Positions 26,513 through 34,732 of a DNA stretch of 64,000 nt are shown piece by piece. The DNA is taken from positions 248,001 to 312,000 of the forward strand of contig NZ_VHLG01000003.1 of assembly GCF_006516955.1 (NCBI RefSeq), written 5' to 3'. Numbering within the stretch: position 1 is the first letter of the stretch; every line of letters starts with the position of its first letter. The notes under the pieces are model-generated. The model made no database searches. It had not been told where the DNA came from and was given only the letters and a program-made list of their open reading frames with translations. Position numbers and translations under genes: made by a program. Source of the DNA: Martelella alba. GTDB lineage: Bacteria; Pseudomonadota; Alphaproteobacteria; Rhizobiales; Rhizobiaceae.

Positions 26513-27474
26513 GCGACATCTACCCTGGGATCAATGATGGCGTAGCAGAGATCAACGAGAATGAAGATCGCGACGAAGATGACGACTGTCAGCGAGAGAA
26601 TGCCCTGAACCACCGCCAGATCATGGTTCTTGACCGCCGAGAGCACGGTCCAGCCAATGCCTGGCACTGCAAAATAGGCCTCGACGACAAAGGAACCGGC
26701 CAGCAGATAGGTCATCGACATGCCCATGACCGTGATGATCTGCGGCAGCGCCGGCCGCAACACATGGCGGAACAGGATATAGCTGAGCGACAGGCCCTTG
26801 ACGCGGGCAACCTGAACGAAATCCTCCTGCAGCGCCGTAACAAATTCGTTGCGGGCCACCCGGTAGAGATAGGCGCATTGGTGCGCTGCAAGGCACATCA
26901 CGGGAAGACAGACATACCAGAGATTGGCGAGCGGATCGTCGGAGAAAGATTCCCAGCCGGTGGCGGGCAGCCAGCGCAGGATCAGCGAGAAGACATAGGA
27001 CAGAAGCACGACGATGACGAAGGTCGGCACCGCCAGAAGCAGCGACGAGACGGACCGCATCGCCGTGTCGGCGAATTTGCCCGGATGGCTTGCCGTATAC
27101 ATGGCAAGCGGCACGCCGATCAGGAAGGAGACCAGCTGGGCGAGAAGCGCGATTTCGAAGGTCACGGCCGCCCGGTCAATCAGAAGCTGGGACACCGGTT
27201 GCTGGGAAAACAGCGTTACGCCGAAATCGCCATGGATGACGCCGCCGAGCCAGTGCAGATAGCGCTGGAAGATCGGCAGGTTATAGCCATATTCAGCATT
27301 GAGCTTGGCAATCTGCTCCTGGGTGGCATTGTCCCCGAGGATCAGCTGAGCTGGTGAACCCGGCGACAGGCTTGCAAGCGCCGTGGCCGCAAATGTGACC
27401 AGGAAAAACACCGGCACCCCGGCCAGCAGCCGCATTCCGATCGCTTTTCCGTAAAGCAGGACGCCGTTTCTCAA
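26509..27474 (-). CDS. Peptide/opine-type ABC transporter permease (DppB-like)
   Basis: This inner-membrane subunit has 321 residues. The large periplasmic segment after helix 1 (LSPGSPAQLILGDNATQEQI), usual in DppB/OppB, and the EAA loop VARVKGLSLSYILFRHVLRP are visible. It is separated from the upstream lyase gene by about 100 bp containing a stem-loop. Confidence 0.94.
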   Translation of the reverse strand: MRNGVLLYGKAIGMRLLAGVPVFFLVTFAATALASLSPGSPAQLILGDNATQEQIAKLNAEYGYNLPIFQRYLHWLGGVIHGDFGVTLFSQQPVSQLLIDRAAVTFEIALLAQLVSFLIGVPLAMYTASHPGKFADTAMRSVSSLLLAVPTFVIVVLLSYVFSLILRWLPATGWESFSDDPLANLWYVCLPVMCLAAHQCAYLYRVARNEFVTALQEDFVQVARVKGLSLSYILFRHVLRPALPQIITVMGMSMTYLLAGSFVVEAYFAVPGIGWTVLSAVKNHDLAVVQGILSLTVVIFVAIFILVDLCYAIIDPRVDVA

Positions 27475-27514
27475 GGCTCCGCTCCTTCTGTTCTTGTCTT
27501 CGCGCCCGAATGTC

Positions 27515-27553
27515 AGGCGGGGACGGGGTTATCCGTTGATCCGGTCCCCGCCT
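27515..27553. other. Intergenic stem-loop between lyase and DppB-like genes
   Basis: The arms AGGCGGGGAC and GTCCCCGCCT form a 10-bp stem. On the minus strand, the direction of transcription, no U-tract follows. It is more likely an mRNA processing or partial attenuation element than a full terminator. T residues follow on the plus strand. Confidence 0.55.
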
Positions 27554-27575
27554 TTTTCAGGGCGAGGTGACCGCC

Positions 27576-28508
27576 TCAGACCTTCTTCCATTCAGCTTCG
27601 GCATCGAGCCAGCCGCTGTCGCGCTCCAGAAGCTGCTTCTGTTCGGCCTTGGTATAGCCGCCCATGTCATGCTCATCGGCGTAGCGGGTCGACTGGTCGG
27701 CGAAGACGTGACGGCCGTAATCCATCATGCCGAACATGGACGCCTTTTCCAGATAGTGCATGGTGACGAGGTTGAAGCCGAGTTCGGCGATCTCATCGAG
27801 GGTGACGAAGGGTTTGCCGTCAATGGTGGCGACATCGCCGAACATCTTCCAGCCGGGCAGAACCTTGGCGACCTTCTTGCATTCGTCCAGCGTGCGCAGT
27901 CCGTGGACATAGGTCATCTCGGCGCCGAGTTCGGCAGCACGCACACAGCGTTCGATCGCATCGTCGAGGCCTTTTTCAAGCTTCGATTCCGAGCGGGCGA
28001 TGATGACGCAGTCGGTGCCTTCGCAGGCTTCGATGCCGGCCTTGATCTTGGCGAGCCAGAGTTCGGCGGATACGACTTCATGGGTAACATTGCCGTCGAG
28101 CTTGCCGGCCAGCGTTGCCTCTTCCATCGCGCGGCCGAAGCGGGCATAGCCGCGCTCGTTCGGGGTATCTTCAATCAGGATGGCAGCGGCACCGGCCTTG
28201 GCCAGGCGCTTGCAGGTGCGATAGGCCTGGGCAACGTCGCCAAACCCGTCATCGGCATCGATGATCAGCGGCAGCGGCGAATAATCGGCAATCCGGTCGG
28301 TGGCCCAGATCAGTTCTTCCTGATTGTGCAGGCCCATATCGGGAACGCCGGACATGGAGAAGCCGACCGATGCGCCGCTCAAAAGTGTGGCCTTGAAGCC
28401 GGCCATTTCGGCGGCCTTGGCGGAATAGCAGTCCCAGACGCAGGGGGTGAAGACCTGTTCGCGGGCGAAAAGCTCGCGGAAAGTGGTTCTGGGTCGCTTG
28501 TCGAACAT
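27576..28508 (-). CDS. Isocitrate lyase / PEP mutase superfamily lyase
   Basis: This TIM-barrel enzyme of 310 residues belongs to the group that includes methylisocitrate lyase, oxaloacetate decarboxylase and PEP mutase. Visible motifs are SGASVGFSMSGVPDMG, the metal-binding DADDGFGDV and IEDTPNERGYARFGR. It lacks the KKCGH-type catalytic loop of true isocitrate lyase, so it probably cleaves or decarboxylates a small 2-oxo or hydroxy acid. It lies between the binding-protein gene and the permeases of the importer, which suggests that it handles a fragment of the imported compound. The precise reaction cannot be assigned. Confidence 0.85.
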   Translation of the reverse strand: MFDKRPRTTFRELFAREQVFTPCVWDCYSAKAAEMAGFKATLLSGASVGFSMSGVPDMGLHNQEELIWATDRIADYSPLPLIIDADDGFGDVAQAYRTCKRLAKAGAAAILIEDTPNERGYARFGRAMEEATLAGKLDGNVTHEVVSAELWLAKIKAGIEACEGTDCVIIARSESKLEKGLDDAIERCVRAAELGAEMTYVHGLRTLDECKKVAKVLPGWKMFGDVATIDGKPFVTLDEIAELGFNLVTMHYLEKASMFGMMDYGRHVFADQSTRYADEHDMGGYTKAEQKQLLERDSGWLDAEAEWKKV

Positions 28509-28582
28509 GTGTGATGCCTTTTTTTAAGGGATGGTTGTTCTTCCGCCGGGGCAGGCCGCTGAAATGCCGGTCGGCCCGGGTT

Positions 28583-28606
28583 GCGATCCGCCCTCAGGCG
28601 GATCGC
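28583..28606. other. Stem-loop after the solute-binding-protein gene
   Basis: A perfect 10-bp stem (GCGATCCGCC with GGCGGATCGC) and a CTCA loop lie 17 bases beyond the stop of the binding-protein gene, with no U-tract in the direction of transcription. Such hairpins often stabilise binding-protein mRNA so that it exceeds the permease mRNA. Confidence 0.6.
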
Positions 28607-28623
28607 GATATCTACGTTCTAGC

Positions 28624-30246
28624 TTACTTCTTGGCCTGGCAGGCGTCGTCGCAAACATAGAGATACTGCTTCTGCAGCATGCCGCCATCGGACGGTACGA
28701 TGCCGCCGGTGTTGTCGCGCAGCAGCAGGAAGCGCGTTTCCGAACCGAAGATATAGAGCGGTAGGTCTTCTGCGACCATCTTCTGAACGTCGAGATAGTC
28801 AGCCTTGACCTCGGCGTCGTCCATGGTGGCGCTGGCGGCCTTCAGCTCTTCGTCCATCTTCGGATTGCTGTACTGGCCCCAGTTGTAGATGCCGTCGGAC
28901 GCCAGATGACCGGAAATGGTCGGCTCGGCGCCGTTGGCAACCAGAACGCCGCCGTCGACGCAAAGGTCGAAGTTCAGCTGGTCCTTGCAGGTGGTGGTCA
29001 GCATGGCCTGATCGACGATGTCGACGTCGACCTTGACGTTCTTGTAGGCGCTCATGACCTGCTGGACGTAGGATGCCAGACGCTTCAGGTCGGAGTTGGA
29101 ATAGGTGACCAGCTTCATTTCGAAAGGCTTGCCCTCATCGGCCAGCTCATCGAAAATCTTCTGGGCATCTTCCGGATTGTATTCCGGCAGATTGTATTCC
29201 GTCTGGTAGTAAGGCGAGACCTGCGTGAAATAGTTGTTCGGCGTGACATAGCCACCGGTCTGCGTATAGGCCTGCATCAGGCGCGAACGGTCGATCGCCT
29301 CATAGAAAGCCTTGCGGGCACGCACATCGGTGAAGGGGCCGGATGTCTGGTTGAAGAAGGCGCGGTAGAGGCCCGGGATCGGGATCTCATGCGTGGCAAC
29401 GCCGGGGGCTTCAGCATTGGAGCCGAACTGGTAGGGGTAACCGGCCATCATGGTCGCGCCGCCCTGAACAACAGTTGCGATACGGCTGTTGGTTTCCGGA
29501 ATGATCTTGAAGTTCAGCGTGTCGAGATAGGGGCGCGGCTGATCCCAGTAGTTGGGGTTGCGCTTCAGCGTCATGGAAACGCCCTGATCCCAGCTGTCAA
29601 AGATGAACGGGCCGGCGCCGACGGGCTTGATGTCGGACTTCTGCTTGGCAGCGGCCAGTTCCTTCGGCGAGCCGATGAAGGGCGCCTGCTGGGCAAGCTG
29701 CGAACCGAAATTGCGGTTCGGCTGGTCGAGCGTGATCGTCAGTGTCAGCGGATCGATGATCTTGATGCTCTTGTCCCAGGACGAAACGAAAGCCTGGGTC
29801 GGGGCCATGGTTTCCGGGTCGGCCATGCGATCCCAGTTATACTTCACGGCTTCGGCGTCATAGGCTTCGCCATCGGAAAAGGTGATGCCGGGGCGCAGCT
29901 TCAGCGTCCAGGTCTGGGCGTCTTCGCTGGTCAGGCTCTCGGCCATGCCGCCCTGGATCTTGCCGTTGACGTCGATATAGACGAGCACGCCGTAAATGGC
30001 GTCACGGACGTCCATCGGGCCACCCGGATAGGTGCCGTTGGTCAGCGCCGGATCCCAGCTGGTGATATCCGAACCGTTAATGATGGTCATTTCACCACCG
30101 GCGATCGGCTGCTGGTCGTCAGCAACGGCCTTGGTGGCGACTGCGCCCGAAATGACGGGTGCGGTTGCTGCAAGCGCCAGCGCCATCATCAGCGCGCGGC
30201 CAGAGGTGAGGAAAGTGCCGGAAAGGCGCTTCGAAGTGAATGGCAT
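28624..30246 (-). CDS. ABC transporter substrate-binding protein, family 5 (DppA/OppA-like)
   Basis: This periplasmic receptor has 540 residues including the signal peptide. The ATG at 30246 follows a GGAG ribosome site and gives a basic, hydrophobic N-terminus ending near residue 40 (Ala-rich, VISGAVATKAVADD). Family-5 features include LTSEDAQTWTLKLRPGITFSD in outline and YYQTEYNLPEYNPEDAQKI. Family members bind peptides, opines or other bulky amino-acid conjugates. Here the downstream enzymes suggest a ureido or imidazole-containing compound (inference). Confidence 0.92.
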   Translation of the reverse strand: MPFTSKRLSGTFLTSGRALMMALALAATAPVISGAVATKAVADDQQPIAGGEMTIINGSDITSWDPALTNGTYPGGPMDVRDAIYGVLVYIDVNGKIQGGMAESLTSEDAQTWTLKLRPGITFSDGEAYDAEAVKYNWDRMADPETMAPTQAFVSSWDKSIKIIDPLTLTITLDQPNRNFGSQLAQQAPFIGSPKELAAAKQKSDIKPVGAGPFIFDSWDQGVSMTLKRNPNYWDQPRPYLDTLNFKIIPETNSRIATVVQGGATMMAGYPYQFGSNAEAPGVATHEIPIPGLYRAFFNQTSGPFTDVRARKAFYEAIDRSRLMQAYTQTGGYVTPNNYFTQVSPYYQTEYNLPEYNPEDAQKIFDELADEGKPFEMKLVTYSNSDLKRLASYVQQVMSAYKNVKVDVDIVDQAMLTTTCKDQLNFDLCVDGGVLVANGAEPTISGHLASDGIYNWGQYSNPKMDEELKAASATMDDAEVKADYLDVQKMVAEDLPLYIFGSETRFLLLRDNTGGIVPSDGGMLQKQYLYVCDDACQAKK

Positions 30247-30351
30247 TGCCTGTTTCTCCAATCTCTCCGTCCCTTCATGAGCGGACGGATACATGTTCCC
30301 GATTGTGATTTCTATGCGGCATGGGTTGCATGCCGGAAAACGAACCCCACG

Positions 30352-30933
30352 CTAGTGGTCCGCCTGATCCGTGTCCCTCCATCTCCTGACGGCCGGATGG
30401 CTGATATCAAACAGGTCGAGTGCCCGGCCGACACTCTGATTGATGATGTCGTCGATCGTCTTGGGCTTTGTGTAAAAGCCCGGAACGGGGGGCATGATGA
30501 TGGCGCCGCTGCGGGTCGCCTGATCCATCAATGCGATATGTCCGGCATGGAACGGGGTCTCGCGCAGCATCAGCACGAGCCGGCGGCGTTCCTTCAGGCA
30601 GACATCGGCTGCCCGCGTAATCAGGTCTTCGGCGTAGCAATGGGCAATGCCGCTGAGCGTCTTGACCGAGCAGGGCGCGACCAGCATGCCGGCGGAGCGG
30701 AACGAGCCCGATGCAATGGCCGCCCCGATATCCTTATGGCTGTAATTGACGTCGGCGAGCGCGCGGATTTCGTCCGCGCTCATGTCGATGCCCTCTTCCT
30801 GCGCAGTGCGGATCGCCGATGGCGAGATCACCAGATGGGTCTCGACATCCTCGATCGCGCGCAGCATTTCGAGCGCGCGGATGCCGTAGCAGGTCCCGGA
30901 TGCTCCGGTGATGGCGACGATCAAACGGCGCAT
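30352..30933 (-). CDS. ubiX: UbiX-type flavin prenyltransferase
   Basis: This enzyme makes prenylated FMN, the cofactor of UbiD decarboxylases. It has 193 residues, the usual size. Family motifs are IVAITGASGTCYGIRALEML, VAPCSVKTLSGIAHCYAEDL and RRRLVLMLRETPFHAGHI. The ATG at 30933 follows CAGGAGACGACA; a longer frame would run into ubiD. It lies 67 bp downstream of the UbiD gene and is probably dedicated to it rather than to ubiquinone synthesis. Confidence 0.94.
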   Translation of the reverse strand: MRRLIVAITGASGTCYGIRALEMLRAIEDVETHLVISPSAIRTAQEEGIDMSADEIRALADVNYSHKDIGAAIASGSFRSAGMLVAPCSVKTLSGIAHCYAEDLITRAADVCLKERRRLVLMLRETPFHAGHIALMDQATRSGAIIMPPVPGFYTKPKTIDDIINQSVGRALDLFDISHPAVRRWRDTDQADH

Positions 30934-31000
30934 TGTCGTCTCCTGTTTCCGGCGCTCCGCGCGCTTTGTCCGTTGCTTCCGACAGCGAAGGGGGGAACTG

Positions 31001-32425
31001 TCATGGCAGAAGGTCCGGACGGATGGTTGAGAGAAGGCTGCGCATGCGGGCATAGGCGTCTTCTGGCGGCAGGGCCTTGTCATAGCCCTGTGAACGGTCG
31101 CCGGCCTTCATCGTCGCGTCGTAGCCGATCTTGGCGACAACGCCGCCGTCTTCCTGGGCTTCAGAGCGGTCAGCCGGCAGGTCGTTGATGATCAGAACGT
31201 CGCGTTCGGCGCGCATGCGGGTCATCTTGGCAAGTTCGACGGCTGCCAGATCCCACGGATCGACATCTGCGTCGATGATGGTGACATTCTTGATGATGCT
31301 GACAGCACCCCAGCAGATTGCCATGGCGCGGCGCGCCTGACCGGGGCGGGGATCCTTCAGCTGGACGATCACGTCGTTACGGCCGGAACCGGTGGCGGTG
31401 ACGGCAACATCACCGACATTTTGCAGCGCGCGGGAAAGCTGCGCCTTCAGCGAGGCGGCGATCGGCACGGCCGCGATGAAGATATGTTCGGCGTGATAGC
31501 CGGGCTCGATCACCTGGAACATGGCATCAGCCCGGTTGGTGCGGGCCTGGAAGCTGCAGATCAGACCGCTGCCATAATCCTCATACATGCCGTGATATTC
31601 GGAGACCGGGCCTTCGACCAGCGGACGGTCCGAATGAATGAGGCCTTCGAGGACAACCTCGGCTTCGGCCGGAACAAGCAGGTCGGAACTGACGGTCTTG
31701 GCCATGCGTACCGGCGCGCCGAGCAGGGCACCGGCATTTTCCATCTCGTCATCGCCGAGGCCGAGATAGAGGCAAGCGGCCAGCTGAATGGCAGGGTGGG
31801 CACCGAGTACGACGGCGAAGGGCAACGGTTTGCCCATGGCGGCGGCCTTGCGGGCCATGATGGCGAGGTGATGGTTCGGCGCAATGCCGATCATCGCCTC
31901 ATTTTCGTTGAGGACCTTCAGACGGGCGTAAGAGGCATTGCCGAGACCGGTTTCGGGATCCTTGGCGATGATCATGCCGGCAGAAATGTAAGGGCCGGTC
32001 TCCCGCTGGAAAAAATGCGGAACCGGCAGACCAGCGAGAACATTTTCGCGGACGACAACCTCCTGGACCGGGGCGTTGTCGATGATTTCCGGCTTGAGCG
32101 GATTGCGCACGGCGTCCGTCAGGGTCTTCTGGATCTGATCGACAGACACGCCAAGTGCCATTGCAATGCGCTCGCGGCTGGTCAGAAGGTTGCCGAAGAG
32201 CCGCATGTCGGAGCCTTCGATTTTGTCGAAGCGCACGGCCGCGCGGTGGTCGGCGAGCGACAGCATCGCCGATACATCGAACTTCGCACTGACCGGCTTG
32301 TCGACAACGAGCAATTCGCCCTTGCCCTCAAGAGCATTGAGAATGCTTCTGCATGACTGATCATCCGTGCGGGTGTTTTCCGCTGCGGGGATCGGGGAAA
32401 TGGTCTTTTCAACAACAGACGTCAC
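31001..32425 (-). CDS. UbiD-family (prenylated-FMN) decarboxylase
   Basis: This enzyme of 474 residues reversibly decarboxylates aromatic or alpha,beta-unsaturated acids with prenyl-FMN. UbiD-type active-site segments are visible: the Arg in YARLKV and the glutamates in VLEGLI and EGPVSEYHGMYEDYG. It is the first gene of the leftward catabolic operon, ahead of ubiX and the ABC importer. Genomic context argues against ubiquinone biosynthesis. The companion ammonia-lyase would make an acrylate-type acid, a class of substrate used by some UbiD enzymes, but no direct link is proven. Confidence 0.9.
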   Translation of the reverse strand: MTSVVEKTISPIPAAENTRTDDQSCRSILNALEGKGELLVVDKPVSAKFDVSAMLSLADHRAAVRFDKIEGSDMRLFGNLLTSRERIAMALGVSVDQIQKTLTDAVRNPLKPEIIDNAPVQEVVVRENVLAGLPVPHFFQRETGPYISAGMIIAKDPETGLGNASYARLKVLNENEAMIGIAPNHHLAIMARKAAAMGKPLPFAVVLGAHPAIQLAACLYLGLGDDEMENAGALLGAPVRMAKTVSSDLLVPAEAEVVLEGLIHSDRPLVEGPVSEYHGMYEDYGSGLICSFQARTNRADAMFQVIEPGYHAEHIFIAAVPIAASLKAQLSRALQNVGDVAVTATGSGRNDVIVQLKDPRPGQARRAMAICWGAVSIIKNVTIIDADVDPWDLAAVELAKMTRMRAERDVLIINDLPADRSEAQEDGGVVAKIGYDATMKAGDRSQGYDKALPPEDAYARMRSLLSTIRPDLLP

Positions 32426-32776
32426 GCAGGCAGTCCTTCATCACATTCAAATTATGAAAATGATTATGAGAGACGGGTTCCGGCCTTGGTAGCGGTCTGA
32501 AACCGAAGCGGCCCATAGGAGAAATTGAACAGTGATACTCTATGGTTGCTTGTCGAATTTAATAAAACCCAGGGTGTTTTCGATGGCCGGATTTTAAGGG
32601 CACCGGTGTCGAACCTGATCGCAGCGATCTGCGGAGGGCCGGCGGGGCGACTCGTCAATTTGGCCGCAGCCGCTGTGGAAAACCACTATTCTCCGGTGCT
32701 CAAGTGATGTATCGATTGCTCAGGGCAGAGCTCCTGCCGGAACCTTTCCTTTCATTTCTGTTTTGTGCTGGTCCTC
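32426..32776. other. Divergent intergenic region between ubiD-like and MFS genes (351 bp)
   Basis: The region is AT-richer than its neighbours near 32440-32580 and should hold the promoters of the 13-kb leftward operon and of the rightward MFS gene. Short open frames on both strands (60-64 codons) have no ribosome sites and no recognisable features. One small inverted repeat is listed separately. Confidence 0.5.
32446..32458. promoter_or_regulatory. Weak candidate operator upstream of the ubiD operon
   Basis: TTCA-AATTA-TGAA is a short inverted repeat starting 21 bp before the ubiD ATG, in an AT-rich stretch. LysR regulators often bind interrupted dyads of similar size, and a double-LysR gene lies at the other end of this operon. 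Confidence 0.3.
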
Positions 32777-33976
32777 ATGCCCAAGACCCTGTCGCTCGTC
32801 TATTCGAATCCCGTGCTCAGACTGTCTGCTACCGGGCTATTCTTTTTTGGTTTTGCCGGTGCTGCGACCTCGCCCTATCTGTCGATCATCGGCATTCAGG
32901 AGCTGGGCATGTCGGATCGCGCTTATGCGCTGGTGATCCTTCTCGGCGCCCTTGTCTCGGTGGTGGCGAGTATCCTGATCGGCTCGCTCGCCGATCGGAT
33001 CGGCAGTTTCAGGGTCTCGCTGATGATCACCAGCCTCACTGGTGTGATCGGGTTTCTCTGGGTCTATCTGCTGCCGTCACAATCCTCTTTCATGATCGCC
33101 AAAATACTGTTCATCCCCTTTTTCACGGCGCTCAATCCGCTGATCTTCGCCAATGTCAGGGTGCAGATCGTTGGGCGACCCTATCAGGAAATGGTGTCGG
33201 TCAACGCGGCGGTCCGCGCCGTTCTGTCGCTGTCCTGGGTGCTGGTGCCGGGCGTGGTCGGCGCCATGCTCGCAGGCAGTTCCAGCATGCTGCCGTCCTT
33301 CCTTTTCGCAGGTCTTGCGTCACTTGTCTGCGTGACACTGTTTTCGCTTTCGGGCCACGAGCCGGAGGCCGTGGTTGCCAGTCGCCGCAGCGAGCCGTTC
33401 CTGAAGGCTTTTGCCGCCTTTGCCGGGGCGGGACTGTGGATCCGCCTGCTGGCAATCTCGCTGATCACGGCGATGATGCATATGTGCGGCACGGTGCTGC
33501 CGCTGATCATCACTGGTCAGGCGGGCGGAACGGTCTCGGATGTCGGCATGCTTGTCGGTATTGTCGCGGGCCTGGAGATCGTTTTCATCATCTTCTGGTC
33601 CTATGTCGAGCGCGTGCTGCCGCATGTGGTTACGTTGGTGATCGGTGCATCGGTCTATGTCGTCTATCTCTATCTGCTCGGCCATGTCACCGCGCCCTGG
33701 CAGGCCTATGCGCTGACGCCGGTTGCAGGCCTTGGCGCTGCCGCGATCATTTCCGTGCCGATCACCTATCTGCAGAACCTGATCGAAGATCGTCCCGGCG
33801 TCGGCAGTTCGCTGATTTCGGTGAACATGTTCGCAAGTGCTGGCCTTGCTGCGGGCCTGTTTGCGCTTGGAACGCGTTTTACCGACTATTCCGGCACGGC
33901 GATCCTTTCGGCCGCCGCCGGTCTCATCGGCTGTATTCTGGTTCTGGCGCTTGACGGACCGAAGCGGCTGCGCTGA
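32777..33976 (+). CDS. MFS transporter, sugar-efflux-like (SET) group
   Basis: This integral membrane protein has 399 residues and about 12 hydrophobic helices. The motif-A region between helices 2 and 3 is visible as GSLADRIGSFRVS. The N-terminal stretch FGFAGAATSPYLSIIGI resembles SetA/SetB-type sugar efflux carriers. The ATG at 32777 is chosen; a GTG four codons upstream is possible and neither has a clear ribosome site. It diverges from the ubiD operon and is followed by a strong terminator. The transported molecule is unknown. Confidence 0.85.
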   Translation: MPKTLSLVYSNPVLRLSATGLFFFGFAGAATSPYLSIIGIQELGMSDRAYALVILLGALVSVVASILIGSLADRIGSFRVSLMITSLTGVIGFLWVYLLPSQSSFMIAKILFIPFFTALNPLIFANVRVQIVGRPYQEMVSVNAAVRAVLSLSWVLVPGVVGAMLAGSSSMLPSFLFAGLASLVCVTLFSLSGHEPEAVVASRRSEPFLKAFAAFAGAGLWIRLLAISLITAMMHMCGTVLPLIITGQAGGTVSDVGMLVGIVAGLEIVFIIFWSYVERVLPHVVTLVIGASVYVVYLYLLGHVTAPWQAYALTPVAGLGAAAIISVPITYLQNLIEDRPGVGSSLISVNMFASAGLAAGLFALGTRFTDYSGTAILSAAAGLIGCILVLALDGPKRLR

Positions 33977-33992
33977 ACAGCTGACAAGCAGA

Positions 33993-34022
33993 AGGCCTCC
34001 CGGTTGCTGCCGGGAGGCCTTT
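33993..34022. terminator. Intrinsic terminator (MFS gene; possibly bidirectional)
   Basis: A perfect 11-bp stem (AGGCCTCCCGG with CCGGGAGGCCT) with loop TTGCTG is followed by TT. It begins 16 bases after the MFS stop and faces the decayed locus on the other strand. Confidence 0.88.
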
Positions 34023-34041
34023 GTCCGTCTGACCGTTGCTT

Positions 34042-34680
34042 TCAGGCGTTTTCGTAGCGAAAGCTGTCAAAATCGGCGGAAAAAGTGCCTCCGGCGAGGT
34101 CATAGGCGGCCATGCCGATGAAATTGCCGGTGAAGCTGCCATTGGCACCGCGTCCGCCCTTGCTATCGCCGGAAAGCGCCGGATAGTTGCGTAACCAGCC
34201 CCGGAATTCGCCGGAGCTGAGAATATCGGCATAATTGCTAAGTATCCATTCATGCGGCAGGCCGATCGGCGAAAAGCGCAGCTCGCCAAGGCTCTTGAAG
34301 CCACCGAACACGGTGATGGAGAGCGGCAGCTGGATAAACAGCGATGTGCCGATGATCTTCAGCGAATTGCCGAAGGAATGGAGAAAAATCCGGTTTCCCG
34401 CCAGCCGCTCGAAATTCTGCAGGCCGACGAAATCCGTCGGCGAACCGTAGCCATTCCACTTGTAGAGCGAGAAATGCGCCGCATCGATCATCGGCAGCAT
34501 GACGACAGTGGTGAAGAGAATGAAGGCGGGCAACATGAAGATCACGAGCGTTACCAGCGCATTCGAGGGGCGTTCATGGTCTTCGTTGGGCCTTCCCTTT
34601 GCTGCCCGCATTCCCGTCGATGATGCACGGATGCTGGATGAGAGCGCCTGCGGAAAGCCGTTCAGCTTATCCTTCGTCAT
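34042..34680 (-). pseudogene. Mosaic remnant: two sugar ABC permease fragments joined to a GH43-type glycosidase tail
   Basis: This single open frame is a composite of three broken genes. About 34569-34318 encodes the N-terminal part of a MalF/UgpA-type permease (TLVIFMLPAFILFTTVVMLP; LYKWNGYGSP). About 34317-34186 encodes a piece of the partner MalG/UgpE-type permease (GGFKSLGELRFSPIGLPHEW). About 34185-34042 encodes the C-terminal end of a GH43 beta-xylosidase-type protein (FTGNFIGMAAYDLAGG; ADFDSF). Both permeases lack their EAA loops and most helices, and the glycosidase lacks its catalytic domain, so no function is expected. In-frame deletions across an old permease-permease-glycosidase operon would give this structure. 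The original permease start was probably near 34611. Confidence 0.8.
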
Positions 34681-34732
34681 GGAAAAGGCGCATGTCTTTG
34701 ATGACGAGACGGGCGCCAATCTGACGCTCTGA
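34646..34732 (+). pseudogene. Tail fragment of a UgpC/MalK-type ABC ATPase
   Basis: On the plus strand, the last 28 or so codons before the TGA at 34730-34732 read KPFSLSFVMEKAHVFDDETG and then ANLTL. This pattern (hydrophobic strand, then AH-FD-ETG) matches the extreme C-terminus of sugar-importer ATPases of the UgpC/MalK type. No upstream ATPase domain is present. It lies antisense to the start of the permease remnant and fits the same decayed sugar-uptake locus. Confidence 0.55.

Noticed and set aside
28906-31188. A 760-codon open frame antisense to the binding-protein and ubiX genes
   Set aside because: The opposite strand encodes clear family proteins. The frame has no recognisable domain and reflects GC-rich third codon positions.
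32464-32707. Short open frames on both strands (60-64 codons)
   Set aside because: No ribosome sites, no hydrophobic or family pattern, and they overlap each other in a promoter region.
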